Assembly (NCBI RefSeq): GCF_002305895.1
Contig: NZ_CP022203.1
Coordinates: 346,001-410,000, forward strand
DNA: 64,000 nucleotides
Direction of reading: 5' to 3'
Source of the DNA: Corallococcus macrosporus DSM 14697
Lineage (GTDB): Bacteria > Myxococcota > Myxococcia > Myxococcales > Myxococcaceae
Positions 26,588-34,866 of this stretch are shown piece by piece (the stretch's first letter is position 1; the number at the start of each line of letters is the position of its first letter). The position numbers were made by a program, and so were the translations under genes. Under the pieces are notes generated by a model. That model was given only the letters and a program-made list of their open reading frames with translations. It had not been told where the DNA came from and did no database searches.

Positions 26588-27132
26588 GGGACTCTGAGGA
26601 CCTCTAGGGCGCGGCGGATGGGCCCGGGCTGCCGCGGCGCGGCAAATTCTTGAGTACGCTTCAACCCTAACAGGGGTGATTCGCGAATCAAGCACCCTGC
26701 TGCCCCAGGCGTCCTTCACTGGAGAACCCCGGGCGGGTCCGCCGGGGGGAGGGCGGCCATCGCACGGATTTACCGGTGTGAAGCCGCCGCCGGGCACCTG
26801 CTGAAAATGCGCGCCGGTAAACCGCGGAGGGCTTCCCTGCCGGGTCCCCAGGACTTACCTTGTGCGATTGCCACGGGCTCTGTCCGACGTCTGACGGTTC
26901 GTAACTGCCTGGAAGTACAAGCTCTCACTGCTGGAGAGCGGGCAGGTAGGCGGACGGGCTCCACGGCGCCTGGAACTTTGAGACCCCAAGGGCTTTACAA
27001 CGCGGGGCGACATCCCCAACATGGTCGGTAAATCGGTCAACGCCTGCTTGAGCGGGCCTCGCATGGGGCGAGCCCGGGTCGACCGAAGCGGGATGCCCCC
27101 CTCCACCAGGGTGGCCTCCAGAGGAGCCGACG
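26588..27132. other. 545-base region between divergent genes
   Basis: This gap separates the EtfD-like gene (leftward) from a 53-codon gene (rightward). Near 26664-26691 it holds a leftward promoter candidate overlapped by a palindrome. It also has an inverted pair TTTACCGG (26769) and CCGGTAAA (26814), and a bulged hairpin GGGCCTCGC with GCGAGCCC just before the small gene (about 27053-27075). The middle part (26860-27000) is less GC-rich than its surroundings, has no coding frame, and matches no RNA family I recognise. Confidence 0.5.
26664..26691 (-). promoter_or_regulatory. Promoter and palindromic operator candidate for the EtfD-like gene
   Basis: Read on the minus strand, TTGATT and TAGGGT are 16 bases apart, a plausible -35/-10 pair about 77 bases upstream of the ATG at 26587. 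A perfect 14-base palindrome, TGATTCGCGAATCA (26677-26690), covers most of the -35 element, which is a typical placement for a dimeric repressor. The regulator is not identified. Confidence 0.5.
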
Positions 27133-27294
27133 ATGGTTCACGACGACACCACGTACATGGACGATGAAGGGTTGCCTTATGTGGATCCGCGGCAGGACGC
27201 CGACGCGGAGTCTTCGGGGGCCGACGAGGGCGCGCCCGGCCGCCGTTGGGGCTACGCCGAGGAGTCCTGGGGCGGCTGGAGCGCGGCTGAGTAG
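27133..27294 (+). CDS. Small acidic protein of 53 residues, unknown
   Basis: This short gene has a clear ribosome site (GAGGAG, seven bases before ATG) and is followed seven bases later by a perfect terminator hairpin. The product is strongly acidic (MVHDDTTYMDDEGLPYVDP at the start) and ends in a Trp-rich segment (RRWGYAEESWGGWSAAE). It has no membrane segment or signal peptide. Its codon third positions are GC-rich except near the start, like its neighbours. The acidic body with an aromatic tail suggests a binding or regulatory peptide, but nothing assigns a function. Confidence 0.6.
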   Translation: MVHDDTTYMDDEGLPYVDPRQDADAESSGADEGAPGRRWGYAEESWGGWSAAE

Positions 27295-27300
27295 TTCGCG

Positions 27301-27329
27301 GCCCCCGCGGCCGGTGGAAGCGCGGGGGC
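27301..27329 (+). terminator. Terminator hairpin after the small acidic protein gene
   Basis: A perfect 9-bp stem, GCCCCCGCG and CGCGGGGGC, encloses an 11-base loop and starts seven bases after the stop codon. Its position supports the small gene as a real transcription unit. Confidence 0.65.
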
Positions 27330-27562
27330 ACTCGCGGTAACCGGGGCGACGGATGCCCGCGTGGTGGCTCCCGCGACGGTGAGCCCCCGGGCCCCCCCTT
27401 GCTCCAAAGCACGACTCCCGACATTCTCAGACCCCGCAGCCTGCCCGTGGGCGTCCCCCGCTCCCGTGCGTTGTGGCCCATGAGACTTCCGGCATCGGGG
27501 GCGCTCCGCCCTCGCAGATTGATTCGCGGCACAATGCCTCGTGCGACCACGGGGGAGTACGT

Positions 27563-28816
27563 ATGAAGCAGACGGCCTGGGCAGTGGAGCGTGACGGCGA
27601 GCACGGCCGCGAGGTGCTCCTCCTCGTCACCCTGGAGGCCGACGCCGACGCCCCGCGCGCCCCCGTGGCCATCAACCTGGCGTTGGATCGCAGCGCCTCC
27701 ATGCGCGGCGTGCCGCTGCTCGCCGCGGTGCAGGCCGCCCAGGCGCTCGTCGAGCGCGCCAGCCCCCGGGACTACCTGGGCCTGCTCACCTTCGACGCGG
27801 AGCCCGAGCAGGTCCTCCCCATGCGCGCCATGGACGCCAGCGCCCGCGCGCAGCTCCTCAAGGTGCTCGCGCGCCTGGAGTCCGGCGAGGGGACCGCCCT
27901 GCACGAGGCCGTGGAGCGCGCCTCGGAGGCCGCCCGCCGCGTGCTCGTGCCCGGCGCCCGGCCCCAGGTGCTGATGCTCACCGACGGCGAGCCCTCCGTG
28001 GGCCCGTCGCAGCTCGCCGAGTTCAAGACGCTGGGCGCCCGCGTCGCCGAGTCCGGCGTCATGCTCCACGCGCTGGGCCTGGGCCGCCACTACCTGCCCG
28101 ACGTCCTGGAGGCCCTCACCAGCCCCTCCGGCACCGGCTTCGTGCACGTGGATGACCCGGAAGGGCTGCCCATGGCCGTGGGCCAGCTCGGCGCCGAGCT
28201 CTTCGGTGAGGTCGTCGCCGACGCGCGCGTGCACGTGCTGCCCTCGGGCTTCGCCGACGTCCGCTGCCGCCACCGCTATCCCTCGCGCGTGGAGGGAGAC
28301 GCCATGAGCGCCACCCTGGGCGCCGTCTCCCAGGCCTTCCCGCGCCGGGTCCTCTTCTCCGGCATGCTGGGGGAGGCGGAGTGGAACCTGGGGGTGACGA
28401 CGTCCTACTCCGAGCACGGCGACACGCGGCGCATCACCATCCCGGTGACGCGCGTGTTGCCCGACAGCGAGGCGGGCCGCTTCGTGCGCGCCGTCGCCTC
28501 CGAGCTGGACCTGGTCGCCGCCGAGGCCACCGCGTGGAAGGCCCTGGGCCGCCGTCACCAGGACGCCGCGGAGCGGGCGCTGGAGGCCGCCGACGTGGCC
28601 CTCTACAAGCTCGCGCGGCTGGGCGCATCCGACGTGCCCGCGCAGCGCCACGTGGAGCGGCTGGCGGACCTGCGCCGGGTGATTGAGCGCCGCGCCAACC
28701 AGAACCCCGCCCTGGTGATGCGCCGCGCGCACTCCGAGGTCTCCCGCATCACCATGAGCCGCGTGGGCCCCGCCGCCCCCGCGCCCGCGCTGCTGCCCTG
28801 GAAGACCGAGGACTGA
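27563..28816 (+). CDS. VWA-domain protein
   Basis: This 417-residue protein carries a von Willebrand factor A domain at about residues 30-200. The MIDAS motif is ALDRSASMRG (DxSxS form), with the later Thr and Asp in QVLMLTDGEPSVGPS. The C-terminal half begins near GELFGEVVADARV-type sequence and ends in a long Ala/Glu/Arg helical stretch, as in the YfbK/von Willebrand proteins of bacteria. It has no signal peptide or transmembrane segment, so it is cytoplasmic. It is monocistronic, with GGGGGAG before the ATG and a hairpin after the stop. The metal-dependent binding partner is unknown. Confidence 0.88.
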   Translation: MKQTAWAVERDGEHGREVLLLVTLEADADAPRAPVAINLALDRSASMRGVPLLAAVQAAQALVERASPRDYLGLLTFDAEPEQVLPMRAMDASARAQLLKVLARLESGEGTALHEAVERASEAARRVLVPGARPQVLMLTDGEPSVGPSQLAEFKTLGARVAESGVMLHALGLGRHYLPDVLEALTSPSGTGFVHVDDPEGLPMAVGQLGAELFGEVVADARVHVLPSGFADVRCRHRYPSRVEGDAMSATLGAVSQAFPRRVLFSGMLGEAEWNLGVTTSYSEHGDTRRITIPVTRVLPDSEAGRFVRAVASELDLVAAEATAWKALGRRHQDAAERALEAADVALYKLARLGASDVPAQRHVERLADLRRVIERRANQNPALVMRRAHSEVSRITMSRVGPAAPAPALLPWKTED

Positions 28817-28833
28817 CGGCCGACGCTCGGCCG
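28817..28833 (+). terminator. Terminator hairpin after the VWA gene
   Basis: CGGCCGA and TCGGCCG form a perfect 7-bp stem with a 3-base loop directly after the stop codon of the VWA gene. The stem is short but very stable; no T-run follows. Confidence 0.55.
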
Positions 28834-29007
28834 CCCTCTGTGGGGTCATGACGTCTCTTCTGTGACGCTGTAACCCCTGGCCGTCCGCCTGGCAGAGGGC
28901 GTGGCGCGTCATCAGGGGGAATGCCCGCCTGCCCGGATGGTTCACTGTGCTCGGGGCCGGGTGTCTGCCGCTGGCGGGACGGCCTCCTCTGGGTTAACGG
29001 GAGTCGC

Positions 29008-31335
29008 ATGACGCATCGGCGGTCCAAGAGGCTCGGCGTGGTTGGCGGAATCGGACTGCTGCTGGTGGCGGCGGTCGCGTGGGCGGAGCTGCCCGCGTCG
29101 GCCGTGGCCACGAGCGCGCCGGATGAAGGGGACCCGCGCATCGAGGGCGCCCTGCTGGTGGACGCGACCCAGGTGAAGCCGGGGGACACCTTCCGCGTGG
29201 GCGTGCGCTTCCGCTTGGACCCGGGCTGGCACGTCTACTGGAAGAACCCGGGTGACTCGGGCCTGGAGACGGAGGTCGCGTGGGACACGCCCGGCGTCAC
29301 CGTGGGGCCGCTCCAGTGGCCCTTCCCGCACACCTTCCGCACGCCCGACGGCTTCATCACCACCCACGGCTACGACGGCGAGGCCATCCTCATCGCCGAC
29401 GCCAAGGCCATGGAGGGCCCCACCACGGGGGTGTTGACGGTGTCCGCCGCCGTGGAGGCGCTGGTCTGCGAGGTGCACTGCATCCCCGCGGAGCTGGTGC
29501 TGACGCGCTCGCTTCCCCTGGGCCCCCAGACGGTGCGCGACGCCGAGACGGCGGCCGTCTTCGACGCGGAGCTGGCCAAGGTACCCCGTCCCGCCCGGGA
29601 CAGCGGCCACGTGGCGACGCTGGCGCTGGACGCGCCCCAGCTCACGGCGGGCCAGGACTTCACCGGCACCCTCACCGTGACGGCCCCGGGCGGCGCGGCC
29701 GTGCCCGCGGTGGAGGGTGACTTCTTCGTCGCCGAGCGCATCCCGGGCGTGGCGCGCGTGGGACTGTCGGCGGAGGGACCGGGCCGCTTCAAGCTGAAGG
29801 GCAAGGCGGAGCCGGACGTGCAGGCCACCGCGCCGGGGCTGACGGGCGTGCTGCGCCTGGGCACGGCGGCCACCGGTTACCAGTACCTGGAGGTGACGGC
29901 GCCGCTGGCCCCCATGGTGGCGGCAAGTGGCGCGGCGGCGGGGACGCCGGCCGCGGTGAAGCCGCCGTCGGTGAAGGACAGCATCGCCGCGGTGAAGCCG
30001 GTGGGCGCCGCCGTCGCCACGCCGCCCGCGGCCGAGTCGTCCATGGGCCTGGGGCTGGCGCTGGTGTTCGCCTTCTTCGGCGGCGCGCTGCTCAACCTGA
30101 TGCCGTGCGTGTTCCCCGTGCTGGCGCTCAAGGCCTACGGCTTCACGCGCATGGTGCAGCAGGAGCAGGGCCGCGTGGGCGCGCACGCGGCGGCCTACGC
30201 GGGCGGCATCATCGGCACCATGCTGCTGCTGGCGGGCGGCGTGCTGGCGGTGCGCGCGGGCGGGGCGAGCGTGGGCTGGGGCTTCCAGTTCCAGGAGCCG
30301 CTCTTCGTCGCGGGCGTCTGCGCGGTGCTGGTGGCCTTCGCGCTCAACCTCTTCGGCGTCTTCAACGTGGGCCTGGATGGCACCGCGCTGGCGGGCAAGG
30401 TGGACCAGAGCCACGGCCTGATGCACAGCGCCGGCGAGGGCGTGCTGGCCGTCGTCCTGGCCACGCCGTGCTCGGCGCCGCTGCTGGGCACCGCGGTGGG
30501 CTTCGCCTTCGCGGCCGGGCCCCTGACGGTGCTGGCCGTCTTCACCGCGCTGGGGCTGGGGCTCGCGCTGCCCTTCTGCGTGCTGGTGCTGGTGCCCGGG
30601 CTGGCCAAGAAGCTGCCCAGGCCGGGCGCGTGGATGGAGCGCTTCAAGCAGGTGCTGGGCTTCGCGCTGCTGGGCACCACCGTCTGGCTGGTGTGGGTGA
30701 TGGGCGGGCTGGCCGGCGTGGACGGCATGGCGCGGCTGCTGGCGTTCCTGGTCGCGGTGGGGCTCGTCACGTGGCTGTATGGCCAGGGGCAGGCGCAGGA
30801 TGGCGTGCGCAGGCTGGCCACGGTGGGAGTGGCCGCCGGTGTGCTGGTGGCGTCCGGCCTGTTGACGCTGCGCTTCGAGGACCAGGGCCCCGCGGCGGCG
30901 CCCCCGCTCGGGTCCGCGGTGGCCACGGCGCGGCCGTGGAGCGCGGACGCGGTGGACTCGGCGCTGGCCGCGGGCCAGCCGGTGTTCATCGACTTCACGG
31001 CGGACTGGTGCCTCACCTGCAAGTTCAACGAGCGCACCGTGCTGTCCACCGACGAGGTCCGTGACGCCTTCTCGAAGCACCAGGTGGCCTTCTTCATCGC
31101 GGACTGGACGCGCCGGGACGCGCGCATCACCGCCAAGCTGGCCGAGCATGGCCGGGCCGGTGTGCCCATGTACCTGGTGCTCAGCCCGGGCGCTCCCGCC
31201 ACGCCGGAGGTGCTGCCGGAGTTGCTCACCCCGGGCCTGGTGTCGGACGCGGTGAAGCGCGCGGCGGAGTGCGCACCCTCGAAGCTGGGCGGCGGCGCGA
31301 ACGTCCTCTGCGCCGCGGGCTTCCCCAATCACTGA
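29008..31335 (+). CDS. DsbD-family thiol:disulfide interchange protein
   Basis: This 775-residue protein carries reducing power from cytoplasmic thioredoxin to the periplasm. A signal segment (GGIGLLLVAAVAWA) leads to a periplasmic beta domain with the pair CEVHC (about residue 157). A membrane domain of eight or nine helices follows, with the key cysteines in LMPCVFPVLALKAYGF and LATPCSAPLLG. The C-terminal thioredoxin domain carries FTADWCLTCKFNE (CxxC). The N-terminal domain is longer than in E. coli DsbD and resembles the ScsB type. The next gene, 49 bases downstream, encodes a secreted thioredoxin-fold protein that is a likely client. Confidence 0.92.
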   Translation: MTHRRSKRLGVVGGIGLLLVAAVAWAELPASAVATSAPDEGDPRIEGALLVDATQVKPGDTFRVGVRFRLDPGWHVYWKNPGDSGLETEVAWDTPGVTVGPLQWPFPHTFRTPDGFITTHGYDGEAILIADAKAMEGPTTGVLTVSAAVEALVCEVHCIPAELVLTRSLPLGPQTVRDAETAAVFDAELAKVPRPARDSGHVATLALDAPQLTAGQDFTGTLTVTAPGGAAVPAVEGDFFVAERIPGVARVGLSAEGPGRFKLKGKAEPDVQATAPGLTGVLRLGTAATGYQYLEVTAPLAPMVAASGAAAGTPAAVKPPSVKDSIAAVKPVGAAVATPPAAESSMGLGLALVFAFFGGALLNLMPCVFPVLALKAYGFTRMVQQEQGRVGAHAAAYAGGIIGTMLLLAGGVLAVRAGGASVGWGFQFQEPLFVAGVCAVLVAFALNLFGVFNVGLDGTALAGKVDQSHGLMHSAGEGVLAVVLATPCSAPLLGTAVGFAFAAGPLTVLAVFTALGLGLALPFCVLVLVPGLAKKLPRPGAWMERFKQVLGFALLGTTVWLVWVMGGLAGVDGMARLLAFLVAVGLVTWLYGQGQAQDGVRRLATVGVAAGVLVASGLLTLRFEDQGPAAAPPLGSAVATARPWSADAVDSALAAGQPVFIDFTADWCLTCKFNERTVLSTDEVRDAFSKHQVAFFIADWTRRDARITAKLAEHGRAGVPMYLVLSPGAPATPEVLPELLTPGLVSDAVKRAAECAPSKLGGGANVLCAAGFPNH

Positions 31336-31384
31336 CAGCCGTGCCGTCTCTCCCCCGCAGTCTCAAGAACGCTGGAGGAACATC

Positions 31385-31966
31385 ATGAAGCAGGTCTTCA
31401 CCGCTCTCGCCGTGGGTACGTTGTTCGTGAGTGCGCCCGCTCTGGCTGACGCGGAGGTCGGCAAGCCCGCGCCGTCCTTCACGCTGAAGGACGAGTCCGG
31501 CAAGGAGCACACGCTGGCGCAGTACAAGGGCAAGGTCGTCGTGCTCGAGTGGACCAACCCCGAGTGCCCCTTCGTGCAGCGGCACTACAAGAGCGACACG
31601 ATGGCCACCACGCTGAAGGGCTTCGACGCGAAGAAGGTCGTGTGGCTGGCGGTGGACTCCACCGCGCACAACACGCCGGCGAAGTCCGCGGCCTGGAAGA
31701 AGGAAGAGGGCTTCCCCTACCCGGTGCTCCAGGACGCGAGCGGCACGGTGGGCAAGTCCTACGGCGCGAAGACGACGCCGCACATGTACGTCATCGACGA
31801 GAAGGGCGTCGTCCGCTACGCGGGCGCCATCGACGATGACCCGCGCGGCAAGAACGCCAGGCCGTCCAACCACGTGAAGACGGCGGTGGACGCGGTGGTG
31901 GGCGGCCAGCAGGTCCCCACCAGCACCACCACGCCCTATGGCTGCTCGGTGAAGTACAAGAGCTAG
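31385..31966 (+). CDS. Secreted thioredoxin-fold (redoxin/TlpA-like) protein
   Basis: This 193-residue protein has a Sec signal (FTALAVGTLFVSAPALADA) and a thioredoxin-like redoxin domain: VGKPAPSFTLKDESGKEHTL, then KVVVLEWTNPECPFVQRHY, and the cis-Pro region TTPHMYVIDEKG. The active site has one Cys (NPECPF) in place of CxxC; a second Cys lies only at the C-terminus (YGCSVKY). That layout fits a peroxiredoxin-like or single-Cys redoxin protein. It follows the DsbD-like gene with a good ribosome site (GGAGGA), so it is probably kept reduced by it. Confidence 0.88.
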   Translation: MKQVFTALAVGTLFVSAPALADAEVGKPAPSFTLKDESGKEHTLAQYKGKVVVLEWTNPECPFVQRHYKSDTMATTLKGFDAKKVVWLAVDSTAHNTPAKSAAWKKEEGFPYPVLQDASGTVGKSYGAKTTPHMYVIDEKGVVRYAGAIDDDPRGKNARPSNHVKTAVDAVVGGQQVPTSTTTPYGCSVKYKS

Positions 31967-31992
31967 CGCGAAGCGCGGCGGTGTTGATTCCC

Positions 31993-32027
31993 GAAGGCCC
32001 TCGTCCCGCGCTGGGGCGGGGGCCTTC
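31993..32027 (+). terminator. Terminator hairpin after the redoxin gene
   Basis: GAAGGCCC (31993-32000) pairs with GGGCCTTC (32020-32027), and the interior CCCGC/GCGGG extends the stem. It lies 26 bases after the redoxin stop and is followed by TTCTGCCTG, with a weak T-rich end. Confidence 0.65.
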
Positions 32028-32116
32028 TGCCTGTCCGGCGGGCGGTGGCGCCAGGGCAGGTGGCTTGCCCAGCGCGAGGAGGCTTCGGACCTTTCCCTCC
32101 GAAAGGGGAAACCACC

Positions 32117-32353
32117 ATGGCCGACAACAAGGGCAGCCCCGTGCGGGGCGATGAGCGGATGGACACCACGCGCCCGGAGGAGCTGGAGCGCGAGGCGAGG
32201 CACCAGAAGGGCGCGGTGCGCGGCGACGTCACGGATGAGGACGTGGGCGAGGACCGCATCCTCCAGAAGGGAATCGGGGGCTACGGCGCCCAGGAGGGCA
32301 CCGAGCCGGCGCGCGAGGCACCGCCGCTGAGTGACGAGCACGGACGCCGTTGA
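32117..32353 (+). CDS. Small highly charged protein, unknown
   Basis: This 78-residue protein is almost entirely hydrophilic (MADNKGSPVRGDERMDTTRP near the start), rich in Glu, Asp, Arg and Gly, and without any hydrophobic segment. It is likely intrinsically disordered. An AAAGGGGA ribosome site precedes the ATG. Composition resembles stress-related hydrophilic proteins, but no family motif is recognised. It stands alone between the redoxin gene and the MFS gene, which faces it. Confidence 0.65.
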   Translation: MADNKGSPVRGDERMDTTRPEELEREARHQKGAVRGDVTDEDVGEDRILQKGIGGYGAQEGTEPAREAPPLSDEHGRR

Positions 32354-32543
32354 GCCGTGAGCGCGGGGGGCCTCTCCTGGGGGGCCATGTTGAAACCCGG
32401 CCGGGCCAACCTGGGGCGGCGTGCGCCCCGCGGCGGCGGTAGGGCGCATTGGGTCCTCGCGGCGTTGGGAGCCGGTCCGGTTCACCGGAGCGGGCGCGCC
32501 ACGCGTGGGGGCCCAAGGGTCGCTTGGTCCGTGCCCCTGCGAT

Positions 32544-32621
32544 GCGGAGGGCGTGCGCCCCACCCGTCGTGCCCGGCGTTCGCCTGCCCTGCGTCCGTGT
32601 CACGCGGAGGGCGTGCGCCCC
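32544..32621. repeat. 18-bp direct repeats, 60 bases apart
   Basis: GCGGAGGGCGTGCGCCCC occurs exactly at 32544-32561 and 32604-32621. A shorter, related copy (GGGGCGGCGTGCGCCCC) lies near 32413. The second exact copy spans the end of the MFS gene and supplies its last codons. Each unit contains the palindrome GGGCGTGCGCCC-like core, so each could form a hairpin. Confidence 0.7.
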
Positions 32622-34012
32622 GCCTCGCGCGGAATCGTGAGCCACGCGCACAGGGCGCCCACGGCGCACAGGCCGGCGGACACCCAGAGCGCGCGGCGGG
32701 TGCCCACCAGGAAGTCCACGCCGCTGTCGCCGGCCAGCCCGCCCAGCAGGGGCAGCAGCGCCACCGCGAGCAGTCCGGCGATGCGGGCCACGGCGTTGTT
32801 CACGCCAGAGGCGATGCCCGCGTAGCGGTCCTCGACGGCGCCGAGCACCACCGCCGTGAGGGGGCCCACGGTGAGCGCCAGGCCCAGGCCCAACACCCCG
32901 ATGCCGGGCAGCACGGTGCTGACGTAGTCACCCCCACGCTGGATGCGCGTCAGCAGCGCCAGCCCCATGCCCGCCAGCAGCGGCCCCGCCGTCATCAGCG
33001 GCCTCGCGCCCAGGTGTCCCGCCAGCCGGCCCACCGGCGGTGAGAGCAGGAGCAGCAGCAGGGTGATGGGCAGCAACGCGGCCCCCGCGCCGAGCGCCGA
33101 ATAGCCAAGCTGCTGCTGCAGGGCGAGCACCACCAGGAAGGTGGCCCCACCCAGCGCGAAGTACACGACGAGCGTGGTGAGGTTCGCGCCGGAGAAGGTC
33201 CGTGAGTGGAAGAGGGTGAGGGGAAGCATCGGGGCTCGCTGCCTCGCCTCCAACGCGAAGAAGCCCGCGAGCAGGACCGCGCCCACGAGGGCGGCGACGA
33301 TGGCCGCCAGGGGCCACCCATGGGCGGGCCCTTCGATGAGCGCGTAGATGAGGCCTCCCAGGCCGAGCGCCGCCGTCACCGAGCCCGCGAGGTCCAACCC
33401 CCGCGTCCCCGCCTGTGGCGCGATGTCCGGAACGTGGCGCAGCGCCGCCCACGCGGTGAGCGCGGCCAGGGGCACGTTGAGGAAGAAGACGAAGCGCCAC
33501 GAGCCCGCGTCCACGAGCCAGCCGCCCAGCAGCGGCCCCACGGCGGTGGTGACGCCGGACAGCCCGGCCCAGGCGGACACGGCGCGCTGCCGGTCCTCCG
33601 GCGGGAATGACGTGCGCAGCAGGGCGAGGCTCGCGGGCACCAGCAGCGCGGCCCCCACGCCCTGCGCGGCGCGGAAGGCGGCCAGCGTCCAGGCGCTCGG
33701 CGCCAGCCCGCACAGCACGGACGTGACGGTGAAGGCGAGCATGCCCAGCAGGAAGACGCGCCGCTGTCCCTTCGCGTCGCCCAGCGCCCCTCCCGTGAGC
33801 ACCAGGGAGCCGAGCGTGAGCAGGTAGGCGTCCACCGCCCACTGCAGGCCGGACAGGCCCGTCTGGAGCTCCCGGCCCATGGCGGGCAGGGCGACGTTGA
33901 CGGCCGTGGAGTCGAGGAACGCCATGCCGCTGCCCAGGACGCTCGCGAGCAACACGCCTCTGCCCCGGGGACTGTCATAGGCGACGGGGGTGCCGGGGGG
34001 AGTGGTGGCCAT
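32600..34012 (-). CDS. MFS multidrug exporter, DHA2 (14-helix) type
   Basis: This 470-residue transporter uses the proton gradient to expel drugs or metabolites. Family features are the first helix LASVLGSGMAFLDSTAVNVALPAMGREL (motif D1), GALGDAKGQRRVFLLGM (motif A, with Asp and Arg kept) and the motif C-like GVGAALLVPASLALL followed by GGWLVDAGSWRFVFFLNVP. Helix pairs continue to residue 460. The last residues (REAGRTPSA) lie inside a local direct repeat. Divergent from the UBP-finger gene; no adjacent regulator was found. Confidence 0.92.
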   Translation of the reverse strand: MATTPPGTPVAYDSPRGRGVLLASVLGSGMAFLDSTAVNVALPAMGRELQTGLSGLQWAVDAYLLTLGSLVLTGGALGDAKGQRRVFLLGMLAFTVTSVLCGLAPSAWTLAAFRAAQGVGAALLVPASLALLRTSFPPEDRQRAVSAWAGLSGVTTAVGPLLGGWLVDAGSWRFVFFLNVPLAALTAWAALRHVPDIAPQAGTRGLDLAGSVTAALGLGGLIYALIEGPAHGWPLAAIVAALVGAVLLAGFFALEARQRAPMLPLTLFHSRTFSGANLTTLVVYFALGGATFLVVLALQQQLGYSALGAGAALLPITLLLLLLSPPVGRLAGHLGARPLMTAGPLLAGMGLALLTRIQRGGDYVSTVLPGIGVLGLGLALTVGPLTAVVLGAVEDRYAGIASGVNNAVARIAGLLAVALLPLLGGLAGDSGVDFLVGTRRALWVSAGLCAVGALCAWLTIPREAGRTPSA

Positions 34013-34171
34013 GGGGCTCTACCGTGCACCCGGGGCCGCGCGTGCGCCAATCATCGGACCGTGAAGAGGACGGGGCTTCGGTGGCTCGCCGCCCTGGCCG
34101 GTGGCCGCTGATGGACCTGTGACTCAGTGCCTACGGTGTGGAGGGCGCTGGGCGTCCAGAAGGGAGGTCAC

Positions 34172-34465
34172 ATGGAACCGATTTGCGAGCACCTCGAACA
34201 GGCGGGTGACCCGCCCCCTCGCGCGCGAGGCTGCGAGGAGTGTCTGGCCATGGGGGCGAGCTGGGTGCATCTGCGCCGCTGTCTGACGTGTGGCCACGTC
34301 GGGTGCTGTGACTCATCCCCGAACCGGCACGCCACGAAGCACTTCCAGCGGACGGCCCACCCCGTCATCCAGTCCTTCGAGCCGGGCGAGGCGTGGGCCT
34401 GGTGCTACGAGGACGAGCTCTTCACCGAGCACCGGCCGGGGTCCTCCCAGGACGCGCGCTTGTGA
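34172..34465 (+). CDS. UBP-type zinc finger protein
   Basis: This 97-residue protein is almost wholly one ubiquitin-binding ZnF-UBP (BUZ) domain. Ligands are visible in order: CEHL, CEECLAMG, LRRCLTCGHVGCCDSSPNRHATKH and H in FQRTAHPVIQSF, followed by the aromatic WAWCYEDELF that closes the family core. In eukaryotes this domain reads the free C-terminus of ubiquitin; bacterial versions occur as stand-alone proteins with unknown targets. GGAGGT lies four bases before the ATG. There is no ubiquitin-like gene nearby. Confidence 0.88.
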   Translation: MEPICEHLEQAGDPPPRARGCEECLAMGASWVHLRRCLTCGHVGCCDSSPNRHATKHFQRTAHPVIQSFEPGEAWAWCYEDELFTEHRPGSSQDARL

Positions 34466-34562
34466 CGTGGACTTGCTCGCGAGGGGCTGTGCTAGCAGAG
34501 TCCTCCGCTATCATCCCCGGGCCCTTTTCAGCTCGTGGGAAGAAAGGCGCGGCACCGCACCC

Positions 34563-34865
34563 ATGGACGCGTGGACTCTCGAAGGCTCGCGCATCACCGA
34601 CCCGGAGACGTTGAGCCGCCTGCGGGAGATGCTGGCGAACGAAAGCCCGCTCATCATCGAGCACCGCTTCTACCGGGAGACGCGCGCCCCGCACCGCTTC
34701 ATCTGCGACGACGCCGACGTGCTGGACGAATATCTCCAGGAGTCACGTCCTGGAGATTCGTTCTGGGTGTGGTCCTACAAGAGCCTCTGCCGGGACGACA
34801 ACCTGCTCCTCCAGGGGAAGATGCCGGACGCGGAGGGCAGGACGCCTCGCGGCGTCGTGGCCTGA
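34563..34865 (+). CDS. Hypothetical 100-residue protein
   Basis: This 100-residue cytoplasmic protein begins MDAWTLEGSRITDPETLSRL. Its central part, NESPLIIEHRFYRETRAPHRF followed by ICDDADVLDEYLQ, looks like a compact alpha/beta fold. It lies 97 bases after the UBP-finger gene on the same strand and might share its transcript. I do not recognise the family. The ATG at 34563 is the first in frame after non-coding sequence; a ribosome site is weak (AAAGG 19 bases upstream). Confidence 0.65.
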   Translation: MDAWTLEGSRITDPETLSRLREMLANESPLIIEHRFYRETRAPHRFICDDADVLDEYLQESRPGDSFWVWSYKSLCRDDNLLLQGKMPDAEGRTPRGVVA

Positions 34866-34866
34866 G

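Noticed and set aside
26860-27000. Riboswitch or structured RNA in the gap before the small acidic gene
   Set aside because: Some short inverted repeats occur, but the sequence matches no riboswitch core I know, and no consistent multi-stem fold could be drawn by eye.
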